Below are positions 22,200-33,940 of a stretch of 64,000 nucleotides of DNA, piece by piece. The notes beneath the pieces were generated by a model, which worked only from the letters and a program-made list of their open reading frames with translations, was not told the DNA's origin and ran no database searches. Within the stretch, counting starts at the first letter, position 1. Every line of letters begins with the position of its first letter. Source of the DNA: Styela clava (lineage: Eukaryota; Chordata; Ascidiacea; Stolidobranchia; Styelidae); assembly GCF_964204865.1 (NCBI RefSeq), contig NC_135256.1, positions 22,844,703 through 22,908,702 of the forward strand. The letters run 5' to 3'. Made by a program: the position numbers and the translations under genes.

Positions 22200-23383
22200 C
22201 GGACAACTCGACTACACGGACAACTCACCAGAGACAACTCGACTACCTAGAGGCCTGGTGAGTTGTCCGTCTTTTGACATTTTCTACGGTGGTGTTTTAG
22301 GTCTATAGAAATGCGTTTTTGGACACGTAGTGGACATAACGATCGTTTCAATATTATGTTGTTGTTGTTGTTCTTGTTCTTTGACACGTTTTTAAAAAGT
22401 CGCTTTTCTCTTTGATTACTGGACTAATTGCTTTGAAATTTTCAGTGGTTGAAGATGAAATTTTTCTCCAGAAGGCTATTACTTTTATTTATTTCAAATA
22501 TTTCTGTTAGCTCTGTAAGATTTGTTTTTGTTTGCTATGACGTCACTAAACGTTCTAGGGATATCGGACGCCATTTTGTGTCCAACGGACCATCTTGCAA
22601 TTTCAATTCACGCTGTCACAAGACAGGACCTTCTAAAGATAGTTCTGGTACCGTAACACAGCGCGGTGACACTGAACTAATTCGTAGCTGTCAAAAGCTT
22701 GAAAATCCATACAAATATGAGAAATAAAAAGATGAAACTTGGCAGGTGGGTAGAGTTGTGTTTCTTTTAACCATATTTGAAAGTTTCGCGTTTCTACATT
22801 TGAAGGAGGGGGAATAGGGGGTGTGCATTTCCGATACGTCGATAATATCTTTGTCAACTAATTTGCGGCCACCGTGTTTTCGTCTGTTTGATTGCTGTGA
22901 TGTGGTGCTTTGTTTATAATTTAACGAGTTTTGTTCGAAATAACCGTGTTTTTGAAATATATGACGGTCAGAAATGCAATTAGAAGCCCAATGTTTTCAC
23001 GCTGTCACAAGACCAACAATTGTCAACCAATTTGCGACCACCGTGTTTTGTCTGTTCGATTGCTGTATGGCTGCGTATGCGATAGTCTCGACGCAGCATA
23101 AACGATGACCAAGGATTGAAATCCGTGGTCGCACACTGGTCGTCGGTCGCAAATACGTCTTTCGAGTGCCGTACTTTGGGGATTTGTATAGCTTCAACCC
23201 TTTGTCGTAGAAAGTTAATACGAGGTTTAGCGTGTAGAATAAATGCCGCCAATGCACCCACGGTGAAAAAATTAACGGGTTAGATATATTGGTTTTTGTT
23301 TTATAGCGGTTTGAATGAAATTGTCCGCAGACTAACTACACCACCCTAGGCCTGGTGAGTTGTCCGTGTAGTCGAATTGTCCA
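22200..23383. mobile_element. Inverted-repeat element with GGACAACTC ends
   Basis: CGGACAACTCGACTACACGG plus ACAACTCACCAG at 22200-22231 is matched in reverse complement at 23352-23382. A second copy of the inner word lies at 22253-22271 (CCTGGTGAGTTGTCC), so the left end also folds on itself. Inside are direct repeats (CACGCTGTCACAAGAC at about 22609 and 22998; GCCACCGTGTTTT near 22868 and its variant near 23037). No transposase frame was found and a target duplication was not resolved. Confidence 0.6.
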
Positions 23384-24297
23384 TCAGCCCTAAACGGCTA
23401 TGACAGTCACTGTACCAAAAATTGTACCCCGATTCGGCTGGTGTTAAGTTGACGCATGTTATTTAGTAACGTTTTTATGTGAAATGTTTGACTGTGGTTC
23501 GGTACCTGATCCGATAATACGGTACATAATTGACTCATATCACGAGATATTTCAACTGATGTTTCAATTGTCACAGGACCTAAAATATCTATGACAGTCC
23601 CTGTACCGTCACGGTACCCCGATACAGGTACTGGTAAGTCACCGCCGGTATGTTAGTCGTTGGTCACCGCATATGATTTTTTGGGAATTGTTCTGCGTGT
23701 CCATATATTTGAGCATTGCTCTCTTGTTGATATTTTTAGTGCTCAAGTGTTGAGAAAAACACATAAATATGCTCTAGAAAGCATTTTTATTTGTATAAGT
23801 GGCTTATTTTGATCATGTTTTATGAATACAAATACAGTCTACAGACGAAATTGGAGTAATGTTAGCGAAGTTTGACTGTTGACTTATAGGACTGTGTTCG
23901 TTTAATTTTTTGAACTTTATTGGTATTAAATGTTTTGAATGAGCACCTTTAAATATATTAAAACCTTTATACTTCACAGTAACACTTAAATATTTATGAA
24001 TGTGAGCTCTTATAACTTTGCAAATGATGATACTGTGTTATGCCAGTATATGCAAATCAATCAAATGTCAGAATGCCTGGTACCGGTACAGGTAGTCTGG
24101 TAATGAAATGAATTTTCAGATTCAGATAAAATGAATTCAGATTTGCCTACTTCGGACAAAAACTAGGGTGGTGTAGCCAGTCTGCGGACAATTTCATTCA
24201 AACCGCTATAAAACAAAAACCAATTTTTTTTCTAACCCGTTAATTTTTTTACCGTAGGTGCATTGGCATTTATTCTACACGCTAAACCTACGACAGA
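23202..24297. repeat. ~140-bp inverted repeat pair around an 800-bp spacer
   Basis: 23202-23350 (including GTGTAGAATAAATGCC and GGTTTGAATGAAATTGTCCG) returns in reverse complement at 24161-24297. The right arm lacks about 13 bp present on the left. The left arm overlaps the previous element, so two elements or one complex foldback are interleaved. The spacer holds a diverged direct repeat, CTATGACAGTCACTGTACC near 23398 and CTATGACAGTCCCTGTACC near 23590. Confidence 0.7.
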
Positions 24298-25119
24298 AAA
24301 ATGTTGCCCAAATATTTTCGATGCCCAAATACAGCAAAATAACCCCGCGTTGTCGACCAAATAAAGGAACTAGGAATATATATATATATTGTCTAGTTGT
24401 TTAAATAAAACTATTATTATGCTACTCACTATATTTATTATCTCGCACAACAGAGCAACATGATAAAGTTATTATATATAAGTAATTGTCATAAAATCCG
24501 GTTATTTTCCACCGACCTGCCAATGAGAATTTAGGGAACGCAACCAGCTGGCTATTCAAAACAGTGCCCATATATACTATCCCAGAATATTGAATTCACT
24601 ATTACGAAGAAACTATCGCTAATGCGAAACCTGTTATGCCGCCTCGGAAGGTACTGCCTCGAATGCTGCTTATATTCCTGAAGCTCCCATAGTGAGGTAG
24701 TGAGATACCCAAAGTTAGACATAATTTCTTGGGCATAATCCGGAACAAACTCAAAACTATGAACGAAATAACTGGACGAAAGGCCGAAGGCCTGATCTTG
24801 GCAAATTTTTATTCCATATTTATATTTATAAGCTTTAATATTGCATAATAAAGTATTCTACTTAGATTGAATAAAATTTTTTATTACTTTATTTAAAGGA
24901 AAATGCACGTAAATTTAAGCAACACTAAGTCACAAATCAGACATTTGTTCTAATGCAGCAGTTGCTGTAGTTTCATTGAAGTCAATAGAATAATGACGCA
25001 ATAAACGTCACTCATTATTCCCTAACTAAAAGATTTCTCAAGCTATGTGTGATATTTCACTCAACCTAATAAGCTAAAAAAATAAGATATTAAAATAAGA
25101 CTCGACTTAAAGCAAAGTT

Positions 25120-25290
25120 ATGCCTTTTGGGACGGAATTATTTCATAATTTTGCGTCAGGTTAGAGTTAATTTTGAAAATTTCACTAAAGTAAAATTCCG
25201 GGACATTTTGCTAACCGGGACGGGACACCGGGAAAGGCGTTCAAACCGGGACTGTCCCGGCCAAACCGGGACGTATGGTAGGTCTACCCA
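25120..25290 (-). mobile_element. DNA-transposon terminus with CCGGGAC repeats
   Basis: CCGGGAC occurs six or more times in 25197-25272, ending AAACCGGGACGTATGGTAGG. This cluster next to ACGTATGG is a familiar terminus of animal DNA transposons that start with CCATACGTCCCGG on the other strand. The other end was not identified, so only one terminus is annotated. The long non-coding interval 24300-26350 otherwise shows two related ~60-bp words (GCCCAAATACAGCAAAA at about 24326 and 25910) and no gene. Confidence 0.5.
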
Positions 25291-26356
25291 AGGTTATATC
25301 CAAAACTATGTCTTTGTATACCGTATTTTAAAGCGTTTGTACTACAAAGCGACATGTGTTCCATTTCTGCCAACCAAACCATCGACCTCTTTTCCAATAC
25401 AAATGGAAAACCTATGTTATGCACGGTAAAGCGAGCACGATTCTTTCTACAAACTGAATTCATTATTAATTTGATGGATAAAATCAACGTAATAAGTCCC
25501 GTCTGCAAGTTTGCAATTTTATTAAGGTGAAATTTATCATAACAGTGTACCAAGTTCCAGATAAGTTTCCGGTGAATTATTGGAATACAATACGATAGCG
25601 AAAATTTTTTTCTGTTAATTCTCTAATTCTGGCCAAAATATAACCGGGTTAGAAAAGAGAAAATCATGATTTATTTTTGTAGCCACAATTTAGCAAAACT
25701 AGCAACACGGGTTATGGCTATGCCTAGAAACTGTCGGCAAAAAACAGAGTTTTTTTGCTCGAATTTCTTATCCAACATTATGTGGTGATGGTTGAGGGCA
25801 ATGTTGAAAATGACGAAAAGTTTCAGACCTTCATCTTGAGGGATTCTTGGAGAAAATAAAGCCCAAACTATTTGGGCTACAGCATTATGTCGCCCCAAAA
25901 TTCCCGTCGCCCAAATACAGCAAAAATAAACCCGTGTTGTCGACCAAATCGATAAAATAGAAATATATATATATATTTGAAATTAAGGTGGTTAACAAAC
26001 TGTAAGTATAATCATTGCGAGTTATAATCCCTCTTTTGCCCTTTGTTGGTTATTTTCTTTCCACGAAATCGCAAACGCTAGTCAAATTTACGGTTGTGGA
26101 AATATTTGAAGTGTAGAGCTTTTCCTCGTGGGATATAATAATTGTTCCAATCCATGTCGCACTTTGCATTGATAATTGACTTGTTTCCGTTTTTCGAGAG
26201 TTTTGTTGTTGTTATATATATGTTTTTATGGCGCTTATAACTTCAGTGGCCTTTTCCGCCTTTGATCAATTCAAATTTAAAAATACTATAATAACATATT
26301 ATACATCATTTACGAATATATAATTATCGTAATCAATCCATGTTTGTTAGATTGGT

Positions 26357-27285
26357 AGCAGTGTGTCAGATCCTTTCTCGGTCCATAATGGTACCAAGCA
26401 AGGTAGTATCTTAAGTTCATATTTATAGGGTGGATATTGGATGTGTAGCAAATAACAATATTATCAATCATATTTTTTATGCTGATGACATGTGTTGCAT
26501 TTCACCTTCAGCGTTTCGAGGCCTTCAACGTTTACTTAACATATGCGAAAAATACTGACATCTTGTACAACTCGAAAAAATCTGTTTGTATGTGTATCCA
26601 GAATAAAAAGTTTAGGCTGAATAATTTACCTGATATCAAACGTTGCAATTCTGTATTGACATATGTTTCGTCCACTAAATATCTTGGTGTTTTCCTATCC
26701 AATGATCTTAGAGATGACATTGACTTGAAACGTCAGTATAAATCAATTTATTTTATAGCCCATACTATTTTGAAAAAATTTGTCAACTGTTCCACTACTG
26801 TGAAAAATCTTTTAATTAGGACGTATTTTTGTAGTATTTATATTTGTCAGCTCTGGTTGTTTTTCAATAATTATAACTATAAAAAAATTAGAACTTCATA
26901 ATAATGCTTATCGCGTAATTCACTGTGTTTTTAGATCTGAGAGTGTCCGTCACAAAATGGTATCTGGGAACATCCCCTCTTTTGAAGCACTCCATAGAAA
27001 AAAGCTGTGGTTGTTCATGACGAGATGCAGGAACTCCAATAACATTCTATTACAATCATTATTTGATTCCCAGATACTGTTTGTGACGGGCTATCTTGGA
27101 TTCTATACTTCACTTTTGGCTTCTTAGATTACTGTATCAACTCTTTTTTGAAATTTACTTTGAATCTGATTGTCGTGTCAGGTATTTTATGTATTTATTG
27201 TGTTATTTTTGATTATGTTTATTTGTGTGTGTTATTTTTATATGGACCGCAGCGGTCTGGAGTAATAAACGAATTGAATTATACA
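26357..27285 (+). pseudogene. LINE (non-LTR retrotransposon) 3' fragment: RT palm to 3' end
   Basis: NGTKQGSILSSYL at about 26384-26425 matches the RT motif before the palm, and NHIFYADDMCCISPSAFRGL at 26468 carries the YADD catalytic box. A frameshift near 26550 moves to a frame reading DILYNSKKSVCMCIQNKKFR and on to 26900. A further frame (about 26930-27125) gives SESVRHKMVSGNIPSFEALH, the C-terminal region of such proteins. The 3' end has the hairpin GACCGCAGCGGTC at 27246-27258, then GGAGTAATAAACGAATTGAA. It is 5'-truncated with several frame breaks; relative to CR1/L2-like LINEs I cannot name the clade. Confidence 0.85.
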
Positions 27286-27311
27286 ATTTAATCAATTACA
27301 ATAAGTAATTA

Positions 27312-29975
27312 TTAGTAAACATTTCTGCCCGTAGACAAAACAAATTCGATAACAGTGTCAATAATGTCCATGATACTAAGCACTTTTTCAAAAGTCATTT
27401 CCAATTCAAGTTTTCTGGCTTTGCCTGGGCTTCTTTGATGGTTATATCGTAGACAATGCAATAGGTAGTAGGCTAAGGTCTTGGGTACAAAACACTGTTC
27501 GCAAAATCCGTCAGAATGACAGCCAATTTTATGAAAATGTGCATTCAGGGCACAATGACCCTGCACTGATTTGCTATTAACATATTCCGTATTCTATTTT
27601 TCTCGAGCCAATGTATCAAAATATTATTTTGCTTCTGAGACAGAAAGTGGCAGGATTGCATCAAGGGGAAGTTTGTTGATTGCTCCTTTTGCCATTATTT
27701 CCTTTCCGCTATTTCGTTTCCGATAATTCCTACGTGAGCTGGTGGCCATAGGAACGTTAACATCGAGTTTATTGTAGCTATTTTGGCAATTAATATGTTT
27801 TTGAATGCTGAATAATTCAGGAGAGCTAAAAGGGCATTGAGACAATCCGTTATTATCAATATATACACGTTCCGGTCTTGTTGTTGCGATCAATCTGAGA
27901 CAACCCAGTATTGCGTATAGCTCCGATGTATGTGAAGAGACAAAACGATGTAATTTTAGTTTTTTCTCTACTTTTGCTTGAGGCACATAATATGCAGAAC
28001 CTACGCCAAATGGATTTTTCGAACCATCAGTAAATACTTGTACATAGTCTCGATAGTTTTCGTGTATATGGTCAAGAAATGACGTTTGAAGTATTGTTGG
28101 TGAACATGTTGTACCATAAATTGTTAACGATGTATCAATTTGCGGTGACTTCATTATCCAGGGAAGAATCTCGTAATTGACATCTTTTGCAACAAAAAAG
28201 TCGGTGAAAAAGCTGTTGGTTGTTTTCATATTAAACGTTGCAAATGATGGTTTGTCAGGAAAATATTCTTCCCACGACTGTTTGAATAATTGTGCTGTAA
28301 TTTCGCTGTCATGAGGAATCATTCTGCATTTGTAATGTAGACATTTTCTATAATGTATAATATGTAAAGGCATTTCGTTACACTGGGATTGTAAAGCTAT
28401 ACAATAGGCGTACTTTTTAATGCACCCAAGCAAATGCGTAAACATTGTGATTGGATTACAGCCAGTTTCCGCAATATAGTCAGAGATGTAAAATAAATTG
28501 CTTCCATGCCGTACTCGATGACTGGTTTTATTATCGCCCTATATACTGTGAGCAAGGTATTCTTATTTGCACCGCACTTCGCACCCGATAATGCACCTAA
28601 CAAATTCACTCTTTTTACCGCATCTTTTATCGTATATGTATTAAATGTGTTTTCTGTATGCCAATCGTGAATCGAATATGACTCCCGGGTATTTGCAGTC
28701 TTTCTCAATTTCAAGACTAGATCTTTCTATTTTCAATATTGTATGTTGCAGTTTTCTTGTCTTGTGAAAAGAATGTATGAGTATGAACTGCCTCAGAGTG
28801 TGTGGTGTGAGTTGAAATCTCCCAATACGAGTGTGTTTGAGTGTAGTTGTACGAATACTGACACGAATTCATGTTCATGAATTTGTGCATTTGGCGGAAT
28901 ATATATATTAACAATCTTGATACTTTTGACAACAATGCCTTGTATCTCCATTTCTCGATAGGTGGTTAACGACATGGGAGTGTATGGTAACGAGTTATCC
29001 AACATGCATAGCCCTCCACTAAAAGTGTTCCGATCTTGTCTAATTAACGTATAACCATATAAAACAGGCGTGTATTTGCTAGATAAAAAGGTCTCTTGGA
29101 GCAAAATGACATTTGGCTTCGAAGTCAAGGTATCTATATAATGTTTGAATTCGTGTATATTTTTATATATGCCTCTGCAGTTCCATTGCATTAGTGAGAG
29201 TACCATTATTTTAGATTAACTAAGGAAACAAGTATCTGCTTTTCTAAAATCATCCCAATATTATTATGCGTCGTTTTTATTATTTCTGAGATCATTTCCA
29301 ATTCTGATTCTTTAGAATTCGAGTTTAAGGTGATTTTTATAATATCTGCTATGAAAGCAAAAAACGATAATGAATTTATTTTGGGTATTTGAATGTCCTC
29401 GTCAGTATTACGTCTACTAATGCCGTCATATCGTGGACCTCGCTGGAAAGGCAGTTGGATCTTCATTGACCGCGGTATTTTATGTTGACAACTTGTACTT
29501 TGTGACAGATCAACTGACTGAGACATAGTATGACGAAATATTTCTAGATTAGAAGAACATTCGGGATCCGGCATAGCGGGAAAATTTTCCTCTGAAAAAA
29601 TTGGAGCAGCTGCAATGTTGTTTTTTTTCTGACAATTCATCTTGCCTCCCAATAAGTGACGCTTTGTTGAGCACGTATTCTTTGTATATGCGACTCCTCT
29701 TTGTATCTAGGACATCCGCCATATGCCGCACTATGATTTCATTTTCAATGTAAACATACTCTCTCTTCTTTTTCACATTCATTGGTAAGGTGACGTCCTC
29801 CGCACCGCGTAGATCCCCGAAAATTTTTGGAAATATGTCCAAAAGACTGGCAGTTAAAACATCTTAGTGGTGGCGGATTGTATACTCGTACTGCAAATCT
29901 TAAGTACCCCACATGACGACTGAAGGCAAGCGGGTAGTATCGAAAAATAACAGAACGGATAAACTTGGAGTTGTT
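27312..29975 (-). pseudogene. Jockey-like LINE with deleted RT core
   Basis: Minus strand, 5' to 3'. ORF1 (about 29975-29206) has the gag-knuckle region VRVYNPPPLRCFNCQSFGHI and CGGRHLTNEC, but the last Cys of the first knuckle is Phe, and frames break. ORF2 begins at 29206 with an endonuclease/exonuclease/phosphatase domain (SLMQWNCRGI, VILLQETFL, YIPPN, LGDFNSHHTL). At about 28790-28750 it jumps to the end of RT (FTRQ, then LEIEKDCKYPGVIFDS), so the palm with its YADD box is absent. Then come a thumb region (LLTVYRAIIKPVIEYGMEAI), RNase H (VQVFTDGSKNPFGVGSAYYV, SELYAIL; 28445-27624) and a C-terminal Cys/His segment (27566-27312). It cannot mobilise itself. The segmental-duplication breakpoint at 29796 falls inside its ORF1. 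Confidence 0.88.
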
Positions 29976-30548
29976 TCAGTATTATTTAGTGAAGTATTGT
30001 TTGTCTTTCGTATCTTAAATCTCTGTGACTTTATGATGTGTTGATCGCTTAGAAAGCTTAAGTGCCATTTTTCCAAAAAAGGAGCTCATTTAATTTTCTT
30101 TCGTGAAGAAACAAACAGGGAAAATCGGATTACCAACTGAATCAATTTTCTCATCTCAGGGGGGGATATATAAATCACCGAATTCAAACATCGTGTCGTA
30201 TGTCGTATGAACAAGTCACAGCTTTGTATCTACTAAGAAACTCTGCTACACATCCCCAATTTTCATACCGTGCAGCTCGAAACATAGTGTTCGGCTCTAT
30301 GAGAACCTGTCGATGTTTATCAAAGTGTTCTGCAATGCTTGACAGCTAAATTCACGTATTCACCAGTCATCTATTAATCCAGTTTGAAAAATGCCAAGTT
30401 CATATTGGAAAATTAGGTGACCTCCACGTCTTCTCATTTTCCCAATTATTCAATGGAGGTGGAAATCGGCGTGGACAAATCAATATCACCTTCACGTATT
30501 TGCGAGTTATTGTTTGCAAACGTCTAATCAAGTGAATTTAATGCAAAT

Positions 30549-32260
30549 TCATCCGGAACCGATATTACATTGTGGTAATATTCTTTTTGTCCAGCTTTTC
30601 GGCCAGATTCTTCCTTGATGCTCAGCTGTTTCTTCCATAAAGCCGTTTAATAGGCACGAAATATCTTGAAGTGTAATGACAAGCATTGGGATTTTTAAGC
30701 TAAATATTTGCGTGGATGACACCTCATTCATAATCTACTTATAAAATGAAACTGTGATTACCGACATGGCCTATGCCCTGTTCTGTTGTAAGCTGGACGA
30801 CCATTAAAGTCCGGCAGAATCGGGCCTTAACATTGTTTTGGGACATAAAGTTTTTTTATTGTTTAGATATAATGTATATGACATATATAATAATACCCAA
30901 GTGGGTGTGGAATATATAATGTTGAGCAATTTTTTTTAAGTGGATTTAAAGTATTCGGTCCAAGATGACGCACATCCTGAACCGTAACATGGTAAACATA
31001 CAATGTTCAGGTTGTGCGTCATCTTGGTACGAATACTTCAGGAGCGCCTTTTTGTTAAAAACAATTATTTCATAACTACATGGTTTAGTTTTGCATACAT
31101 AGTAACATTGGATCTCCTTACACTTTCTATTGCGCTCTTCAAACTACATTTGCGTTGCCGCGCGCATTTCGTTTTCCTAGTTTAAGCTTAGGGACTTGGG
31201 AAATATTTTATTAGTTGAATTGGATTGGAATATTTGACCTCGTCTTCCACTCCAAACAAGGCCATGTAAAATCATCCACTGGTATCTAAAGATGTGTAAC
31301 GTGTTTTCCTTTGGAAGAACCGCAACCTTTCAGTGTTGCATTGACTTTGACAAAATTAATATGTCCTTGTGGAGGTAGAAGGTATGCGTATGCGAAACCG
31401 AGATGTGCACCTGTTATGCCAACATAGTTGAGTTAAACGTTTTGAATACTAGTACATCACACACATTTTCCTGCGTGCTTCGGTTGTACGTAGTAACGCG
31501 CACATGCATCAAATTCCACTTGATTATTGAGATATAGGTTTTTGACGAGCTTAAAACATCCTTAAATCGGTGATGCCAGTAAATCTTTAATACAAAAAGA
31601 TCAGTAACATCTGCAATAAAAACAGCAGTACCCACTCAAATGACAGCTGGGGGATGGATACTCTTAGTATCTGCTCCATCGCGTGCCTCTAACCGTCTTA
31701 CCAGTTTACATGATTGCCAATTGGTATCTAAGCTCAGCCAGAGACAAAAAGTTTCGGACTGCAGTTGGCGTGACGAAATGTTTTTTAATATATATTCTAC
31801 AATAAGATTATTTGATTGCATACTACTGAAAGTTCCGCATTATATGTCTTTTCCCATTGCACTATTCCTTTACTGATATTCGATAATATGACGCTCATCA
31901 AACATAGTTCTTAAAGTGTGTAGATGGGTATAATCTTTTCCACGCTGTTCAGATGGGAATGCGCGAATATATATAAGAATTGCTAATATTGGTTTGCAAT
32001 GCGATGAAATCCCATCTTGGCATTTCGCCTCTCGCAATTGCTGCGTATACTTATCGGGGAAGTTCTGTGGCGTGGTTATCGAATGAAAAAAAACATGGGA
32101 GTATTTTTCTACTTCTCTACTACTATCAAACCTTGACATTTTGTGAAAACTTTTTTCCATGCAACCTTTTTTTAAAACATCCCCAACAACCATAATTAAT
32201 TCTGTCATTAAACTTCCGAAACAAACACATAAAATCATCAACAGATGCATATCACCAAGT
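30549..32260 (-). CDS. Candidate small gene, unrecognised; exons uncertain
   Basis: Three minus-strand open segments may be exons. 32250-31870 starts MHLLMILCVCFGSLMTELIM, signal-peptide-like, and continues ...KYSHVFFHSITTPQNFPDKY. 31622-31414 follows the acceptor CTGTTTTTATTGCAG and reads VTDLFVLKIYWHHRFKDVLS to a stop. 30731-30549 reads MNEVSSTQIFSLKIPMLVIT, then EETAEHQGRIWPKSWTKRIL. Between the duplicated copies the second segment differs by a 12-bp and the third by a 3-bp indel, both in frame, hinting at constraint. The first, however, has a 1-bp difference that changes its C-terminus. Phases do not assemble into one convincing model, so this may be non-coding. Confidence 0.25.
30951..31035. 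repeat. Palindromic foldback repeat
   Basis: Left arm GTATTCGGTCCAAGATGACG with CACATCCTGAAC (30951-30982); the right arm ending at 31035 is its reverse complement with about three mismatches. Same family as the repeat at 10753. The duplicate is at 52971-53055. Confidence 0.78.
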
Positions 32261-33287
32261 AGATATTGCTGAATCGATCTTTATTTTACCATTTTTCATG
32301 TAATTCCTTTTGGTATACCTGTTATCTATCGCATTTACAGCAGATTTGACAATGTTGTAGTGTAACTTTTTTGGCCTCACATTTTTGATATTTGTAGTTA
32401 GAGCTCTTGGGGCTCTGTCAAACTAAGTTACATACAAAATATTGGTTGTAAATTGCAAAACATGATCATGTTGTTGGAATAACTTGGCATTTTAACACCC
32501 GTATATCATTATTGTTGAGAATATTGATAAAATCATGAAATTTAAAAATCCGTTTTCGTGAAATTTTTGTTGTAGCTGAATTCCAGGGACAGCATGACAA
32601 CAGGCAAGAGAAGCACGGTCGCCTCTTTTAGTTTGTGACAGCGTTTCTTAAAAGAGGACCCCGTCCTCCTTGGAGGCCGCTGATCGGTTATCTGGGAGCA
32701 CGAACAAACAGATGGAAATGCGAATATATAATAACAATGTATTTTTATAGAAGAGAAGAAGCAAAAGTGTTGAGAGTCTTTGGTAGTTTGAAAAGCATTG
32801 GCATGGAACATAAGAATGAACTACATTCTTTCCCAGGGATATACTATAAAATTTAGCAATTTTCTCATTCTTGTTCTCGTGATATCATTATCTTTCACTG
32901 CGTCGTCGTGATCATCCCGCTGCATAACAATTCTCGCTAACAAATAATTGACTGTTCTCCACCGGGTGTATATCCAATTGAACCAGTGGCGACTGCATTA
33001 GCAGGTTTGTATTGTTAATTGCAAAAAAACGGGTATTTTGAAATATTACTCCTTATTTTACGCGTATGTTTCGACAGTATTTCCATATACTGTATACGGG
33101 TCGCAACAGTGTGAATTAGGACTAAGCTTGCCACCGTAAAAACATTTTATTTCAATCGCTCTACTACATCGTTTATAATTGGCAAGATGATTTGTCCCTT
33201 TGATTGCAATTAAAGCACTTTAGCGTACAAAGCTTAATTTGTTTGTTTACATTCTAACAATTACTTACGTTTTGCACTTATTTTAGG
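32261..33287. other. Non-coding stretch of copy 1, with the deletion point
   Basis: No convincing gene. A plus-strand frame (32635-32856) and its antisense partner (32811-32542) are open, but the antisense gains a stop in copy 2, so I do not call either. At about 33108 copy 1 joins GGGTCGC directly to AACAGTGTG, where copy 2 has an extra 1.29 kb. Confidence 0.5.
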
Positions 33288-33493
33288 GTACTCCCGTAGT
33301 ATGTACACCAAAATGGCAAACACCGCAACGTAATATGTGTACCAGGTTAGGTCATAATTTTATTCCAATTTACCTTATTTTGTTCTATTACGAGTTCGGG
33401 GAATAGACAAGTGACTCCCGTGGTATTTGTACCCTATAGGGTGGTACACATATTACGTTCCGGTGTCCGCCATTTTGGTTCACATACTACGGG
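33288..33493. repeat. Longer palindromic foldback element
   Basis: Left arm from 33291 (ACTCCCGTAGTATGTACACC, then AAAATGGCAAACACC and AACGTAATATGTGTACCA). The right arm, ending at about 33493, is its reverse complement with scattered mismatches over ~52 bp. The loop is about 100 bp and contains its own short palindrome CCCTATAGGG. Related to the CAAGATGGCG family. The duplicate is at 56607-56812. Confidence 0.75.
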
Positions 33494-33504
33494 TGTTCCT
33501 CTTT

Positions 33505-33940
33505 TGGTTCTGATTACGTCGATAAAAATCATGGTTAAAATGATGAATTTAAGCATTCTCGGCAGTGAGCGTGCGCGGTTAAATCAACCACCTTTTTTGT
33601 ATTCCTCTATTGTTGACGTCCCCAATCAAGTTATCACCAAATTTACATGCCACGTCCCTAAGACATGATACATACTCACGGACAGTTTCTCCCGTATTTG
33701 GACTATATTTCAAAATCTGTGTCGATATATGATTATATCTGTCTTCGGTGCAAAATAACCATCGAGCTTCTTCACATCAGCTGGGAGCGTATCTGCTTTA
33801 AAAATGTAAGTGTATCGCACTTTCCGCTCACGTTCATCGTTCGTAGCAGCTAACAACCCTATTGCAACTCAATCGTTTTCAAAAGATTAAAACCAAGCAT
33901 TCCAAATAACGTTCGGTTCTCCCGGATACTTTAAATAAGG
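33505..33940 (-). pseudogene. Ty3/gypsy-type gag fragment
   Basis: Minus-strand pieces read, in order, PGEPNVIWNAWF (about 33935-33900), FKADTLPADVKKLDGYFAPK with TDIIIYRHRF (33805-33720), and SPNTGETVREYVSCLRDVAC with KFGDNLIGDV (33710-33610). The pattern W-x2-W, YFxPK, R-x2-F, GE-x-V-x-E and a cysteine before FGD is typical of retrotransposon gag capsid regions. Stops and at least two frame changes show decay. No other part of the element is near. The duplicate is at 56824-57260. Confidence 0.7.

Noticed and set aside
32635..32856. Plus-strand 73-aa frame, repeated in copy 2
   Set aside because: It stays open in copy 2 only because the copies are nearly identical; no motif, signal or splice context.
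33411..33668. Plus-strand 85-aa frame
   Set aside because: It is antisense to the gag remnant and overlaps the foldback repeat.
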